NCBI GenBank assembly: GCA_002292365.1
Contig: DBBU01000047.1
Span: 1-64,000, forward strand
Length of the DNA stretch: 64,000 bases
Source: Flammeovirgaceae bacterium UBA976
GTDB taxonomy: Bacteria; Bacteroidota; Bacteroidia; Cytophagales; Cyclobacteriaceae
Reading direction: 5' to 3'
The notes under the pieces are model-generated. The model worked only from the letters and a program-made list of their open reading frames with translations, made no database searches and had not been told where the DNA came from. The number at the start of each line of letters is the position of its first letter. Within the stretch, counting starts at the first letter, position 1. Positions 46,099-56,200 of the stretch are shown piece by piece. The translations under genes and the position numbers were made by a program.

Positions 46099-48581
46099 CG
46101 CATATCTTGATCACTTTGTCCAATAAATATTTGTTTTTGATTTTTTTTTTCTTGTTTTGTAAGGGCACTCTTAAGGGACAAGGTTGGACTCTGAATTATC
46201 AAAATCAACCCCTTAATGACATCTTACTAGATTTGAATGATCAATATGGGGTACAGGTATCTATAGATGCTGATTTTTCAAGAAATTGTCAGGTTACATT
46301 AACTGGAAATTTTCGATCTATTGAAACTCTCATGCATAGGTTGGCAGCCCATTGCGATCTAGAGGTGAGTTTGATCAATAAAGTATATCTCTTTTCGAAC
46401 CCGACTATTTTATCATCGAAACAACCTATCTCAACTTATTTATTTCAAGGTCAGTTAATGGAAAGTTCTTCAAAAGAAATAATTCCTTATGGCTTGATTA
46501 AGATAGGGGATCAAGAGTTTCAAACAGATGAAAATGGAAAGTTTTCGGTACAAGCAGCTCATTTTTCTGAAAGTATTTCTGCTTGGGGCTTGGGTTATCA
46601 GCAGTTGGATACGGTAATGACTTCCCAAAATGAACTTCAACTGATATTAGCCCCTCATTTGCTGCTTCTCGATGCTGTGTTTTTAGCCGAGAGTAACAAT
46701 AAGAGCGAAGCACATTTAGGAAAGAATATAGGTCAAATTCAGTTTAATAATGTCAATAATGCCTTGGCACCAGGGATGAGTAATAATTTAATTTTCAATA
46801 ATCTGAGGCTATATCCAGGGATATTGGCTGCAGGTGAATCGAATACTGATTTTGTTATTTGGGGTTCTTATAGCGGTCAAAATAGGGTTACATACGATGA
46901 AATCATCATGTTCAACAGTTGGGGTATCAGTGATGATGTCGGCAGAATTAATCCATACATGGTCAAGAATGTAAATGTTTACAAGGGCGGCTACGGTGTA
47001 TTACATGGTGACAGAGTGGGTGGTGTTGTTGAAATTGATGGGACGCAAGGCGACAAAACCAAGTTGACCGGAGAACTGAGCCTTACCAATCAACTTACGA
47101 GTGGGCGACTAAATATTCCATTATTCTCCAATAAAGCATCCTTACAAGTAGGTATGCGTAAAACCTACTTCAATTTTACAAATTGGTCAGCCGAACATAA
47201 TGATAAAAATGATTTTATCAAATCTAATTATGACTATTCGGACTTCAATACCAAATTTAATACTACGTTTAAAGGAGGTGATGAACTTTCTTTGAGTTAT
47301 CTGCAGAGCAAGGATGATTATTACTCAACTTTTAAGAGTAAAGAAGGCAGATCGGGCAGAGATAATACGTTTGAAGATAATAATATAAATTCCAACCAAG
47401 CGGGTTATGCCATCAAATACCTTAAAAAATGGTCAGAAGGAGGACATTCATCTTTCCTTCTAACACAAAGTATATATCGGGCCGTTCTCAACGCAAGTTA
47501 TTATGAGGATGATAATTCCCTAGTTCCAGAAATTAAAGATACGTGGACTAACCCTATTGAAGAAGCTAAGTTGAGTTTGAAACATGCGTTTTCAGCAAAA
47601 GGGATTCATCAGTTACAAGTAGGTTTATCCATTATTAACAACCAAACCTATATTTCTTCGAGCAAAGGATTTAATATTTTGAATAATGAATCTCAGTCAC
47701 TTACCAGATTTAATCTTTTTGTACATGACCAAATGCAATGGAACTCACGTCTGTACATAGATTGGGGTATCAAGACCAGTTTTTTTGATAATATGAGGAG
47801 CCAAATTTATCTACAGCCGAGAATCAATGGGAGATGGGAAATTAATAAACTTTGGAGTGCCTATTTAGGCTGGGGGATATACAATCAATTTGTTAACAAA
47901 AGTCCAATTATTGATGATTATGTCAATCGATCAGATATTTGGCAAATCGCTGATGGCATAGAAACCCCTGTTTTGAATGCTAATCATCATACTTTGGGTT
48001 GGGCATTTCGTCCTGATAATTTTGAATTGCATGTAGAGGGTTATTACAAGACCATCAATGGTTTGAGTAGATTTTATTTCAATCGAAATTTCAATTCAAT
48101 TTTAAATGTGGGATCTGCAAAGAGTAAGGGATTAGATGTTTTTTTGAAAAAATCAATGCTAAGGCATAGATTTATTCTTTCGTATTCATTGGCTGAAGTA
48201 ACTCAAAAGTTCAATAAACCAAAAGGGCAAGAAGAAGAACTTCGAGCTCCACAAAGTCAAAAACACGAATTGAAAACTGCGGCCATATTAGACTTTTATC
48301 CTTGGCAGTTTACCATCAGCAATGTTTACGGATCTGGCTTTCCTAATAGGCCACAAGATCGAAGGATGCCAATATCATCTAAGTATTTTCGTGCCGATGC
48401 CGCAGCCCAATATTCTTTTGACATCAACAAATTGAATTTTCAAACAGGATTTTCATTGCTTAATATCACCAACTATACCAACATAAGACTGAATCAATCG
48501 GTCAATGTTCCAGGGGATCAAATTATAGATACCTACGGTGTTCCTTTCACCTTTACCATGTTTTTGAATCTTCTTTTTTAA
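46095..48581 (+). CDS. TonB-dependent receptor with N-terminal STN signalling domain
   Basis: 828 residues, starting at TTG 46095 that overlaps the FecR stop; no in-frame ATG precedes the signal peptide (KYLFLIFFFLFCKGTLKGQG). The STN domain (about 30-103, LNYQNQPLNDILLDLNDQYG) is followed by a carboxypeptidase-regulatory-like beta domain (about 115-195), the plug (GMSNNLIFNNLRLYPGI, YKGGYGVLHGDRVGGVVEI) and the 22-strand barrel. There is no SusD gene, so this is a signalling receptor and not a Sus glycan pair. The substrate is unknown. STN would contact FecR to fire the ECF factor. Confidence 0.93.
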   Translation: MTHILITLSNKYLFLIFFFLFCKGTLKGQGWTLNYQNQPLNDILLDLNDQYGVQVSIDADFSRNCQVTLTGNFRSIETLMHRLAAHCDLEVSLINKVYLFSNPTILSSKQPISTYLFQGQLMESSSKEIIPYGLIKIGDQEFQTDENGKFSVQAAHFSESISAWGLGYQQLDTVMTSQNELQLILAPHLLLLDAVFLAESNNKSEAHLGKNIGQIQFNNVNNALAPGMSNNLIFNNLRLYPGILAAGESNTDFVIWGSYSGQNRVTYDEIIMFNSWGISDDVGRINPYMVKNVNVYKGGYGVLHGDRVGGVVEIDGTQGDKTKLTGELSLTNQLTSGRLNIPLFSNKASLQVGMRKTYFNFTNWSAEHNDKNDFIKSNYDYSDFNTKFNTTFKGGDELSLSYLQSKDDYYSTFKSKEGRSGRDNTFEDNNINSNQAGYAIKYLKKWSEGGHSSFLLTQSIYRAVLNASYYEDDNSLVPEIKDTWTNPIEEAKLSLKHAFSAKGIHQLQVGLSIINNQTYISSSKGFNILNNESQSLTRFNLFVHDQMQWNSRLYIDWGIKTSFFDNMRSQIYLQPRINGRWEINKLWSAYLGWGIYNQFVNKSPIIDDYVNRSDIWQIADGIETPVLNANHHTLGWAFRPDNFELHVEGYYKTINGLSRFYFNRNFNSILNVGSAKSKGLDVFLKKSMLRHRFILSYSLAEVTQKFNKPKGQEEELRAPQSQKHELKTAAILDFYPWQFTISNVYGSGFPNRPQDRRMPISSKYFRADAAAQYSFDINKLNFQTGFSLLNITNYTNIRLNQSVNVPGDQIIDTYGVPFTFTMFLNLLF

Positions 48582-48824
48582 TAGTGTTGTTATCAAGTTA
48601 CCGACATCACAATATTATTAGCGCATTATTGATGAAAGGGATGAAATGAAAAAATTAGGTTTTTTTTAACCGTTCATTAATCGCTAATGATTTGCGATCA
48701 AAAAACTCCAGCAATCTCATGGAGTCATCTTTCTTTATCGCGTTGATTAACTCTAACTCTGTACATAAATGGATTTTAGTTCTTCAAAAAAGGCTGAATA
48801 TTTTATCTATGCGATATGATTTTA

Positions 48825-49523
48825 TTATTGGAACAAGGTGTAATTACCGTGTTGATCTGAAGGTTGACTGTGTTTGATTAAACTTGGCGAGTCCTTTTCT
48901 AAGTTCGCGATCAATGGACTGACCGGATGTGCGGTAAGTGGCCATGTATACGTTGCTTTGATGATTTCTTCAATTTGGGGAGTCGTGGTGCCTGCATTCA
49001 TCCACGAGGCAATCTCTTTTTCACCTAAGCACAAAGGCATATTTTCTTGATAAGGGGTCATTCGCTCATCGGAGTGCTGCGTGATCATGATAAAGCTATG
49101 ATTCGCCTTTTCATTGAAATCATCTTTTTCTTCCCAAATCCCAGCAATAGCAAGGGGCTTTTTATCGGTACGAGAAATGTAATAAGGGACGGCTTTCTTT
49201 TTGGCAAAAGGTTTCCAAATATAAAATCCATCGACAGGGATCAGACATCTATGCGATTTTAGACTTTTTTGATGAGACACTTTTTTTGATAAGGTTTCTG
49301 TATCTAGATTAAACAATTTAGGACTCATTTTCTTTTTATTTGCCCAATTCGATATCAATCCCCATTTAAAATACTGAAAATGAGCCGCATTGTCTTGCGT
49401 AATGACGGGTAGGTTTTGGGTCGGTGCGGCATTGTACCTAGATATAAACTTATTAAGGAAAGAGGCATTGAAATGTTTTTCTAATACCTCTTTAGGGGTC
49501 GAAAGGGTGTAACGGTCAATCAT
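48825..49523 (-). CDS. SRAP (YedK/HMCES-family) paralogue with all catalytic residues replaced
   Basis: 232 residues. The fold is clear from RYNAAPTQNLPVIT, YFKWGLISNWA and RCLIPVDGFY. SRAP proteins start Met-Cys-Gly-Arg-Tyr and use Cys2 to bind abasic DNA; here the start is MIDRY, so Cys2 is Ile. The Glu of GFYEW is Ile (GFYIW), and the His of the IHxRMP motif aligns to Gln in PYQENMP. I verified the first codons on the DNA (ATG ATT GAC CGT TAC). It can hardly crosslink abasic sites like HMCES; it may only bind DNA. It lies 21 bp downstream of the YheT-like gene in one operon. Confidence 0.85.
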   Translation of the reverse strand: MIDRYTLSTPKEVLEKHFNASFLNKFISRYNAAPTQNLPVITQDNAAHFQYFKWGLISNWANKKKMSPKLFNLDTETLSKKVSHQKSLKSHRCLIPVDGFYIWKPFAKKKAVPYYISRTDKKPLAIAGIWEEKDDFNEKANHSFIMITQHSDERMTPYQENMPLCLGEKEIASWMNAGTTTPQIEEIIKATYTWPLTAHPVSPLIANLEKDSPSLIKHSQPSDQHGNYTLFQ

Positions 49524-49544
49524 ATTTTGAAAGTGTAATTTAGC

Positions 49545-50495
49545 CTAACTTTTAAAATAATTTACGGCAAATGCCTCTGACCAATAGGTTTTTGCAGTAA
49601 AATTAGGATAGCCACAATGCCCACCCTGAGAGGTGATTTGATATGAAACGTGATCTGAATGCCCTGCAATGGATTTATTCAATATTTTTGGTGTTAAAAA
49701 GGGATCATTCATTGCATTAAGTATTTGGGTAGGAATTTGAATATTTTCGAGAAAATTTTTGGCACTACATTTCTTATAGTAATCTTCAGCATGTTCAAAC
49801 CCATGTATGGGCGCAGTAATTAAGTCATCAAAATCATAAATAGTATGGATATTTTCTAGTTTTTTGAGATCGAAGAGTTCTGGGTACTGGGCATGCTTAG
49901 CTCGTGCTTTCTTTTTTAGAGACCTCATGAATCTCCGTTGATAAAGGTAGTTTTTGGGTGTGTTCAAATGAAGTGATCCAGATTTCAAATCCAGTGGGGC
50001 AGCAATTGCACAAGCTTTTTTCACATTTTTATAAGCGCCTTGTTCACCCAAAAATTTGAGGGTCAGGTTGGCCCCAAGACTGAACCCGATCAGGTAAATT
50101 TCATGATAGTCTTTTTCGGCATGATTGACGACTGCTAAGAGGTCTTCTGTGGCTCCACTATGATACATTTTTGGCAGGTTGTTGATTTGATCGGAGCACC
50201 CTCTGTAGTTCCAGGCGAGGACGTCAAAACCTTCAGAAAAATGGGCATTGGCCATACCCCTGACATAGGCGCGATCTGCATTCCCTTCCAATCCATGTGA
50301 AATAATGACCAATTTTTTACTTTTTTGTTTCATCCAAAACAAGTCTAAAAAATCTTGATCTTGGGTCATGATTCTTTCATGAACATAGGGAGTTAAAAGC
50401 TTAATTTTTCTAAAAAGTGCAGGATATATGGTTTGGAGTTGGCCATTAAAAAGTAATTTAGGAGCTATATAAGCGTTCTTTTCCATCAACTTCAT
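49545..50495 (-). CDS. YheT-family alpha/beta hydrolase
   Basis: 316 residues. The nucleophile elbow is IGFSLGANLTLKFLG, the acid in NAMNDPFLTP and the His in GGHCGYP; VIISHGLEGNADRAYVRGMA is the oxyanion strand typical of YheT/ABHD1-3 proteins (summarised). A cytosolic esterase or lipase-like role is likely; the substrate is unknown. It is upstream of the SRAP paralogue by 21 bp and divergent from the E2 gene. Confidence 0.9.
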   Translation of the reverse strand: MKLMEKNAYIAPKLLFNGQLQTIYPALFRKIKLLTPYVHERIMTQDQDFLDLFWMKQKSKKLVIISHGLEGNADRAYVRGMANAHFSEGFDVLAWNYRGCSDQINNLPKMYHSGATEDLLAVVNHAEKDYHEIYLIGFSLGANLTLKFLGEQGAYKNVKKACAIAAPLDLKSGSLHLNTPKNYLYQRRFMRSLKKKARAKHAQYPELFDLKKLENIHTIYDFDDLITAPIHGFEHAEDYYKKCSAKNFLENIQIPTQILNAMNDPFLTPKILNKSIAGHSDHVSYQITSQGGHCGYPNFTAKTYWSEAFAVNYFKS

Positions 50496-50559
50496 TTTGT
50501 GTGGGGGTCAAATTTCCTTAGTATTCTTTAACTGACATTCAAATAATCTCTTTGCTTGC

Positions 50560-50589
50560 TTGATTAAAATCTGACTTGGGTTAACTTTG
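50560..50589 (+). promoter_or_regulatory. Consensus -33/-7 promoter for the E2 gene
   Basis: TTG at 50560-50562, 19-bp spacer, TAACTTTG at 50582-50589 (full TAnnTTTG match). Transcription would start near 50596, about 26 nt before the ATG at 50622. Confidence 0.57.
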
Positions 50590-50621
50590 AACTTTAAAAT
50601 TATAGAATTGATTTAATAGAA

Positions 50622-52226
50622 ATGGCAGAAGTAATAAAAATGCCCAAAATGAGTGACACCATGACTGAGGGTGTCATTTCCGCATGGTTGAAAAATGAAG
50701 GAGATGTGATTGTCTCTGGGGATGTCCTCGCCGAAGTTGAGACGGACAAAGCGACCATGGAATTGGAGTCATATGAAGATGGAATACTTTTGCACATCGG
50801 CGTTCCCGAGAAGGCCACTGTGGCTGTGGATGCGATCATAGCCATTATAGGAGCCAAAGGCGAAGACATTCAGTCCCTCATTTCTGAGCCTTCGCAACCG
50901 GTTTCTGAGCCGGAAACTGCCCCAACAGGCGATGCTGAGCCCGCCAAAGTGGCTGCCGTCGATGCTTCCAGCATCAAGGCGTCGGTTTTGAGGATGCCTA
51001 AAATGAGCGATACAATGACAGAAGGTGTCATCGCTCAATGGTTGATGAAGGTAGGCGATCAGGTCAGTTCAGGAGATATTTTGGCTGAGGTTGAAACAGA
51101 TAAAGCAACCATGGAATTAGAATCTTATGATGACGGTATCTTATTGTACACAGCAGTGTCAGCGGGTAGTGCTGTGGAGGTGGATGGTATTATTGCCATC
51201 ATAGGTGAAGAAAATGCCGATTATGAGGCTTTATTGCAATCAGAAAATAAGGTAGTACCGAAAGTTGAAACAGTAGTTGCTTCCGCAGCGGCAGTCCCAG
51301 CTCCCGTTGAAGCGCCAAGTGTTGCGGTCGCCCCTGTAACTACTTCCGATGGCCGGGTGTTAGCATCTCCATTGGCCAAAAAAATGGCTCAGGACAGAGG
51401 AATTGATTTGAGTACCCTACTCGGATCTGGAGATGGTGGGAGGATTGTCAAAAAAGATGTAGAAACTTTCGAGCCAGCGATGGAGAAGACGGCCCCAGTA
51501 GCAGGGACCCCTGAAAATTATGTGAAGCCAGTGGTCATCGGCGCCGAAGCTTCTGAAGACATAGCCTTGACACAGATGAGAAAAGTCATTGCTTCACGCC
51601 TTTCAGCTAGCAAATTCAGTGCCCCACATTTCTATCTAACCATGGAAATCAACATGGATAAAGCTATGGCTGCTAGGGTAAGTATGAATGAAGTGTCTCC
51701 AGTAAAGATTTCTTTCAATGATATTGTACTTAAAGCAGTTGCCAGTGCCATTAGGCAGCATCCTGACGTTAATGTGAGTTGGTTAGAGGATAAAATGCAG
51801 AAGCATCAGCATATTCATATTGGTGTAGCCGTTTCCATACCGGACGGTTTGGTAGTACCCGTAGTAAAGTTTGCAGATAATAAATCTTTGGCCCACATCT
51901 CATCAGAGGTGAAGGACTTAGCGCAACGTGCAGCTGCTAAGAAATTAGCACCGGAAGAGTTTACCGGTAACACGTTTAGTATTTCCAATTTGGGTATGTT
52001 TGGTGTAGAAGAATTCACAGCAATTATCAATCCTCCTAATGCATGTATTCTAGCCATAGGAGGTATCAAAGAGGCTGTGATAGTTAAAAATGGCGTTATG
52101 AACCCAGGACATACCATGAAGGTAACCTTATCTTGCGATCACCGGGCTGTAGATGGGGCTGTGGGAGCCGCTTTTCTAAAAAGTCTGAAAGGATTGCTCG
52201 AGGACCCTGTGCGCATTTTGATATAA
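50622..52226 (+). CDS. Pyruvate dehydrogenase E2 (dihydrolipoyl acetyltransferase)
   Basis: 534 residues. Two lipoyl domains in tandem (about 1-80 and 125-205), each with the lipoylated Lys in VETDKATMELESY; the two are near copies. An Ala/Pro/Val-rich linker leads to the E1/E3-binding domain (LASPLAKKMAQDRGIDLSTL, GSGDGGRIVKKDV) and the catalytic domain ending in SCDHRAVDGAVGAAFL with the active His. It transfers acetyl groups to CoA. E1 and E3 genes are not in the window. Confidence 0.95.
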   Translation: MAEVIKMPKMSDTMTEGVISAWLKNEGDVIVSGDVLAEVETDKATMELESYEDGILLHIGVPEKATVAVDAIIAIIGAKGEDIQSLISEPSQPVSEPETAPTGDAEPAKVAAVDASSIKASVLRMPKMSDTMTEGVIAQWLMKVGDQVSSGDILAEVETDKATMELESYDDGILLYTAVSAGSAVEVDGIIAIIGEENADYEALLQSENKVVPKVETVVASAAAVPAPVEAPSVAVAPVTTSDGRVLASPLAKKMAQDRGIDLSTLLGSGDGGRIVKKDVETFEPAMEKTAPVAGTPENYVKPVVIGAEASEDIALTQMRKVIASRLSASKFSAPHFYLTMEINMDKAMAARVSMNEVSPVKISFNDIVLKAVASAIRQHPDVNVSWLEDKMQKHQHIHIGVAVSIPDGLVVPVVKFADNKSLAHISSEVKDLAQRAAAKKLAPEEFTGNTFSISNLGMFGVEEFTAIINPPNACILAIGGIKEAVIVKNGVMNPGHTMKVTLSCDHRAVDGAVGAAFLKSLKGLLEDPVRILI

Positions 52227-52268
52227 ATTAGATGGGCAACAGACGGAATTTTTTTACAAAATGATATT

Positions 52269-52811
52269 ATGGCTCAAATAAAAATAAAATCTACGACGGT
52301 ATTGGCCGTTTATCATAATGGCCAAATGGCCCTGGGAGCAGATGGACAGGCGACAATGGGTGCTACTGTTGCCAAAAGCCATGTAAAAAAAATAAGAAAG
52401 CTGGCTGAAGGTACCATCATTACAGGATTTGCAGGTTCTACGGCCGATGCCTTTACCTTATTGGATCGATTTGATGAAAAGCTGAGTGCATTTTCTGGTA
52501 ATTTGAAGCGGGCTGCGGTTGAATTGGCCAAGGATTGGCGTAGAGATAAATATTTACGGCAGTTAGAGGCTATGATGATTGTCGCGGACAAAAACGAAAT
52601 GCTGGTCATCTCCGGAACTGGAGATGTTTTAGATCCAGATGAAGATGTAGCTTCCATTGGTAGTGGGAGTCAATATGCAAAATCGGCGGCTTTAGCACTT
52701 AAAAAACATGCAGATCATCTAACTGCTGAGGAGATGGTTCGTGAGAGCTTGACCATTGCTGCAGACATTTGTATCTATACTAATCATAATTTAGTTGTCG
52801 AGGTGTTGTAA
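52269..52811 (+). CDS. hslV: ATP-dependent protease subunit HslV
   Basis: 180 residues. The proteasome-type catalytic Thr is in IKSTTVLAVYHNGQ, after a short N-terminal peptide (MAQIKIKS) as in Bacteroidota homologues that must be processed. LGADGQATMGATVAKSHVKKIRKL and GFAGSTADAFTLLDRF are hallmarks (summarised). It forms the peptidase ring of HslUV; hslU is not nearby. It follows the E2 gene by 42 bp, perhaps cotranscribed. Confidence 0.95.
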   Translation: MAQIKIKSTTVLAVYHNGQMALGADGQATMGATVAKSHVKKIRKLAEGTIITGFAGSTADAFTLLDRFDEKLSAFSGNLKRAAVELAKDWRRDKYLRQLEAMMIVADKNEMLVISGTGDVLDPDEDVASIGSGSQYAKSAALALKKHADHLTAEEMVRESLTIAADICIYTNHNLVVEVL

Positions 52812-52839
52812 ATTTACAATTCTTAGAAAAAAATCCTTA

Positions 52840-53187
52840 ATGGTCAAAATATACCATAATACCAGATGCGGAAAAAGTCGTACGGCTCTTAAGGTGTTGT
52901 TGGAGGCGGGTTTAGAAGTGGAAGTTATCGAATATCTCAAAACACCTCTTGATAAAAGCCAACTACAAGTATTGGTTAAAGAATTAGGTATCATACCCTA
53001 TGATTTAATCAGAAGGGGAGAGAAGATATTCAAAGAACATTACAAAGCCTCGCATCCCGATAACATAGACTGGCTTCAGGCTATGTTGGATCATCCCATT
53101 TTGATGGAGCGCCCTATCATTCAAAAGAAAGGCTTGGCGGTCATTGGCCGCAGTCCTGTATCCATCCAAAAAATACTTGCTCATTAA
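52840..53187 (+). CDS. ArsC/Spx-family glutaredoxin-like protein
   Basis: 115 residues from ATG 52840 (MVKIYHNTRCGKS); an upstream in-frame start at 52795 would overlap hslV and adds 15 residues not seen in the family. The ArsC active site CGKSR after HNTR, and the late RPIIQKKGLAVIGR phrase, are clear. Arsenate reductase (glutaredoxin-type) activity is possible, though many family members have other substrates and no ars genes adjoin. It starts 28 bp after hslV. Confidence 0.85.
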   Translation: MVKIYHNTRCGKSRTALKVLLEAGLEVEVIEYLKTPLDKSQLQVLVKELGIIPYDLIRRGEKIFKEHYKASHPDNIDWLQAMLDHPILMERPIIQKKGLAVIGRSPVSIQKILAH

Positions 53188-53241
53188 ATCCATAGACGTA
53201 TGGTAAAATACACCGATATATTTATCTTTCATATCTAGTAT

Positions 53242-56200
53242 TTATTGAGGTGTAGAAATGGCTTCTAATCCGTTTAAAGCTTGATTCAGATCAGGGATGG
53301 ATTGGGCGCATAAATTTTTCATTTCTGTTAAAATTCGATCAAGATCTGCAGCTAGTTCATTGTAGACTTGATAGGCTTGATCCGTTGGTGGGTAATCACC
53401 CCGCTGCTGATCCGCCAATAAGAAAGCCAACCTATTGTTGACTTTGATACCATAATTTAATGGATCTTGATTGCTTCTGTTTTTGGTTTGGTGAATGGTA
53501 CCTTCAATAACGGTCAACTGATCTTTAAAATTCGTCATTTTATCTAGTAAGATAGGATCTTTAATCTTGGATTTTACAAAATTAATTTCTTGCCTGATTT
53601 TTTCAATATCGAGCATGGCCTGATGGGCCTGACTTACCTTATCTCTCACTTGAATTAAAAAATCAAATTGATTTTGATAATCTGATGGTGTGTTGGACAT
53701 ACGAGGGTCTCTTAAAACTGTCAAATTTTGTTGGAGGGTATCGCTATCTACGATCAGCCGGATCAAATAGGTGCCGGGTATCGCTTTGGGTCCTAGATTA
53801 GGAGAAGAATAGAGTACCATACCCGGAAAAGCTAAAAAGCCAGGATAGCGTAGGTTCCATACGAATTTATTTCCACCAGCTTTTACTTCTAGTTTTGAAG
53901 ATCGTTCTTTTGATTGATTGGAATACGATTGGATCAAGGATCCATCTGCTTCTAAAATTTCAATGCGTACGTCTGCTTTTTCATCTTCGATAAAGAAATT
54001 GAGTAAAGCCCCATTGGGGTGATTTTCACCTTCTATTTTGGTATTGACACGTCTCCCACTTTGCGCCATTCTATAGGCAGGCTTGGGAGCGTAGAGATGA
54101 TTTGTTTTGTTCAAAATCTCATCATTTATTTGTCTGACAGGCCCCAAATCATCAATCATCCAAAAGGAGCGTCCATGTGTAGCTGCGATTAAATATTCCT
54201 CACGAACGTGTAAATCTCGAATGGCTACAATAGGTAGGTTCAACCTAAAGTTTTCCCAATGGGCACCGTCATCATATGAAATATAGAGGTCCCATTCTGT
54301 GCCTGCATACAAGAGGCCTGGACGTACTAAATCTGCTCTGATAGCTCGTGTGTAATCATTTTTCTCAATACCTGAAGTAATAACGGTCCATGTTTGCCCA
54401 TAATCTCTGGATTTGTAGAGATAGGGGGTGTAATCACCAAATTTATAAGCAGTTGCCGCTATATATACGCCGCCTAGATGATGTGGGTCTACATCAATAC
54501 AGTTAATCATATTGTTTTCTGGTGACATTGGAGGGGTGATATCGATCCAATTTTTACCCCCATCTCGGGTCACATGGACCAAACCGTCATCGCTTCCTGT
54601 ATAAATTACGCCTGCTTCTTGTTTGCTTTCCGCGATAGCAAAAAGAGTACCATAAAATTCTACACCGGTGTTGTCTTGGGTAATAGGACCCCCAGATGAT
54701 TTTAAGGTATGCGGTTCATTTCGAGTAAGGTCAGGACTGATCACGCGCCAGGTTTGCCCCTCATTTACACTTTCATGTAAGTAATTGGATCCGGCATAGA
54801 GTTTATTGGGATCATTTGGACTGAACATGACTGGATAGTTCCAATTGAAGCGGTATTTCATTACTTCCACGCCTGATCCGGCGGGATTGTAGGGCCAAAC
54901 ATTAGTGGATCGTGATTGACCCGTAATGTGATCTTTTCGGTTCATATAGCCTTTATAGGTACCTCCGTATACAATATCTGGATTTTTTGGATCCGGGGCC
55001 AAATGCGCACTTTCGCCGCCTGCTGTAGGTTCCCAATCTCGTTCGGTGATGGCGTTCCCACTGCTTCTGTGGGAGATCCTGATGGCCGAATTATCTTGTT
55101 GGGCGCCGAGTATTTTGAAAGGGAAACTCTTATCGGTTGTAACGCGGTAAAATTGGGCGGTGGGTTGATTGTGGTAAGTCGTCCAATTGAGGCCGCCATC
55201 CACTGACACTTGGGCACCTCCATCATCGGCAATGATCATGCGCTGATTGTCTTGGGGGTCAATCCAAAGATCATGGTGATCACCGTGGGGCGAATTGAAA
55301 CCCTCCCAAGTTTTACCTCCGTCATTGGAGCGATGATAACTTGTATTCATGACATATAGGCGATCTTCATTTTGTGTATCTGCGTAGATGCGTGAATAAT
55401 ACCATGCGCGTTGTCTTAATGCATTTTTTGAGCTGATGTAGGTCCAGTTTTCTCCTCCGTCATCCGATCGATAAACGCCACCTTTGGCATTTTCTATTAT
55501 GACCCATATTCTGTTAGAGTTTAATGGGGAAACAGCTACACCCGAAATACCCCAAACGCCTTCAGGCAAGCCTGGTTTATGAGTTAATTCCTTCCAATGA
55601 TCTCCACCGTCTGTACTTTGCCAAAGTTTACTACCAGGCCCTCCGCTGTCCATACGGTAGCCATTGCGCTTTATTTCCCATGTATTGGCATAAAGAATTC
55701 TTGGATTATTGGGATCTAAAATTAAATCTACGGCACCGGCCTTATCTGATTCAAACAATATTTTTTCCCAAGTTTCCCCACCATTTTTAGATCTGAAAAC
55801 ACCGCGCTGGGCATTGGGTTTCCAAAGATTTCCCATGGCAGCGACATAGACCATATTCGGGTTAGTTGGATGAATACGAATGCGACCGATGTGCTCGCTT
55901 TGTTTGAGTCCTATGGATTGCCAGGTCTTGCCCGCATCGGTGCTTTTCCATAGTCCTCTGCCTGAGGAGACGTTTCCTCTGACCGTTTCCTCTCCTTCAC
56001 CAACATATATGACATTTGGATCGGATTCACTGACCGCAATCGCACCGATAGATCCGCCATAGAATCCATCCGAAATATTTTCCCAAGTTTGACCTCCATC
56101 TGTAGTTTTCCAAACACCACCTCCCGCGGTACCCATATAATATAAATTGCGATGACCAATGACACCCGTTACGGTAGCCGAACGCCCTCCGCGAAAAGGG

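Noticed and set aside
48692-48877. A 61-codon plus-strand frame between the TonB receptor and the SRAP paralogue
   Set aside because: It overlaps the 3' end of the SRAP gene on the other strand, has no signal, domain or promoter, and looks random.
53190-53203. CCATA-GACG-TATGG hairpin between the ArsC-like and propeller genes
   Set aside because: Only five pairs and no U-run; too weak to call a terminator.
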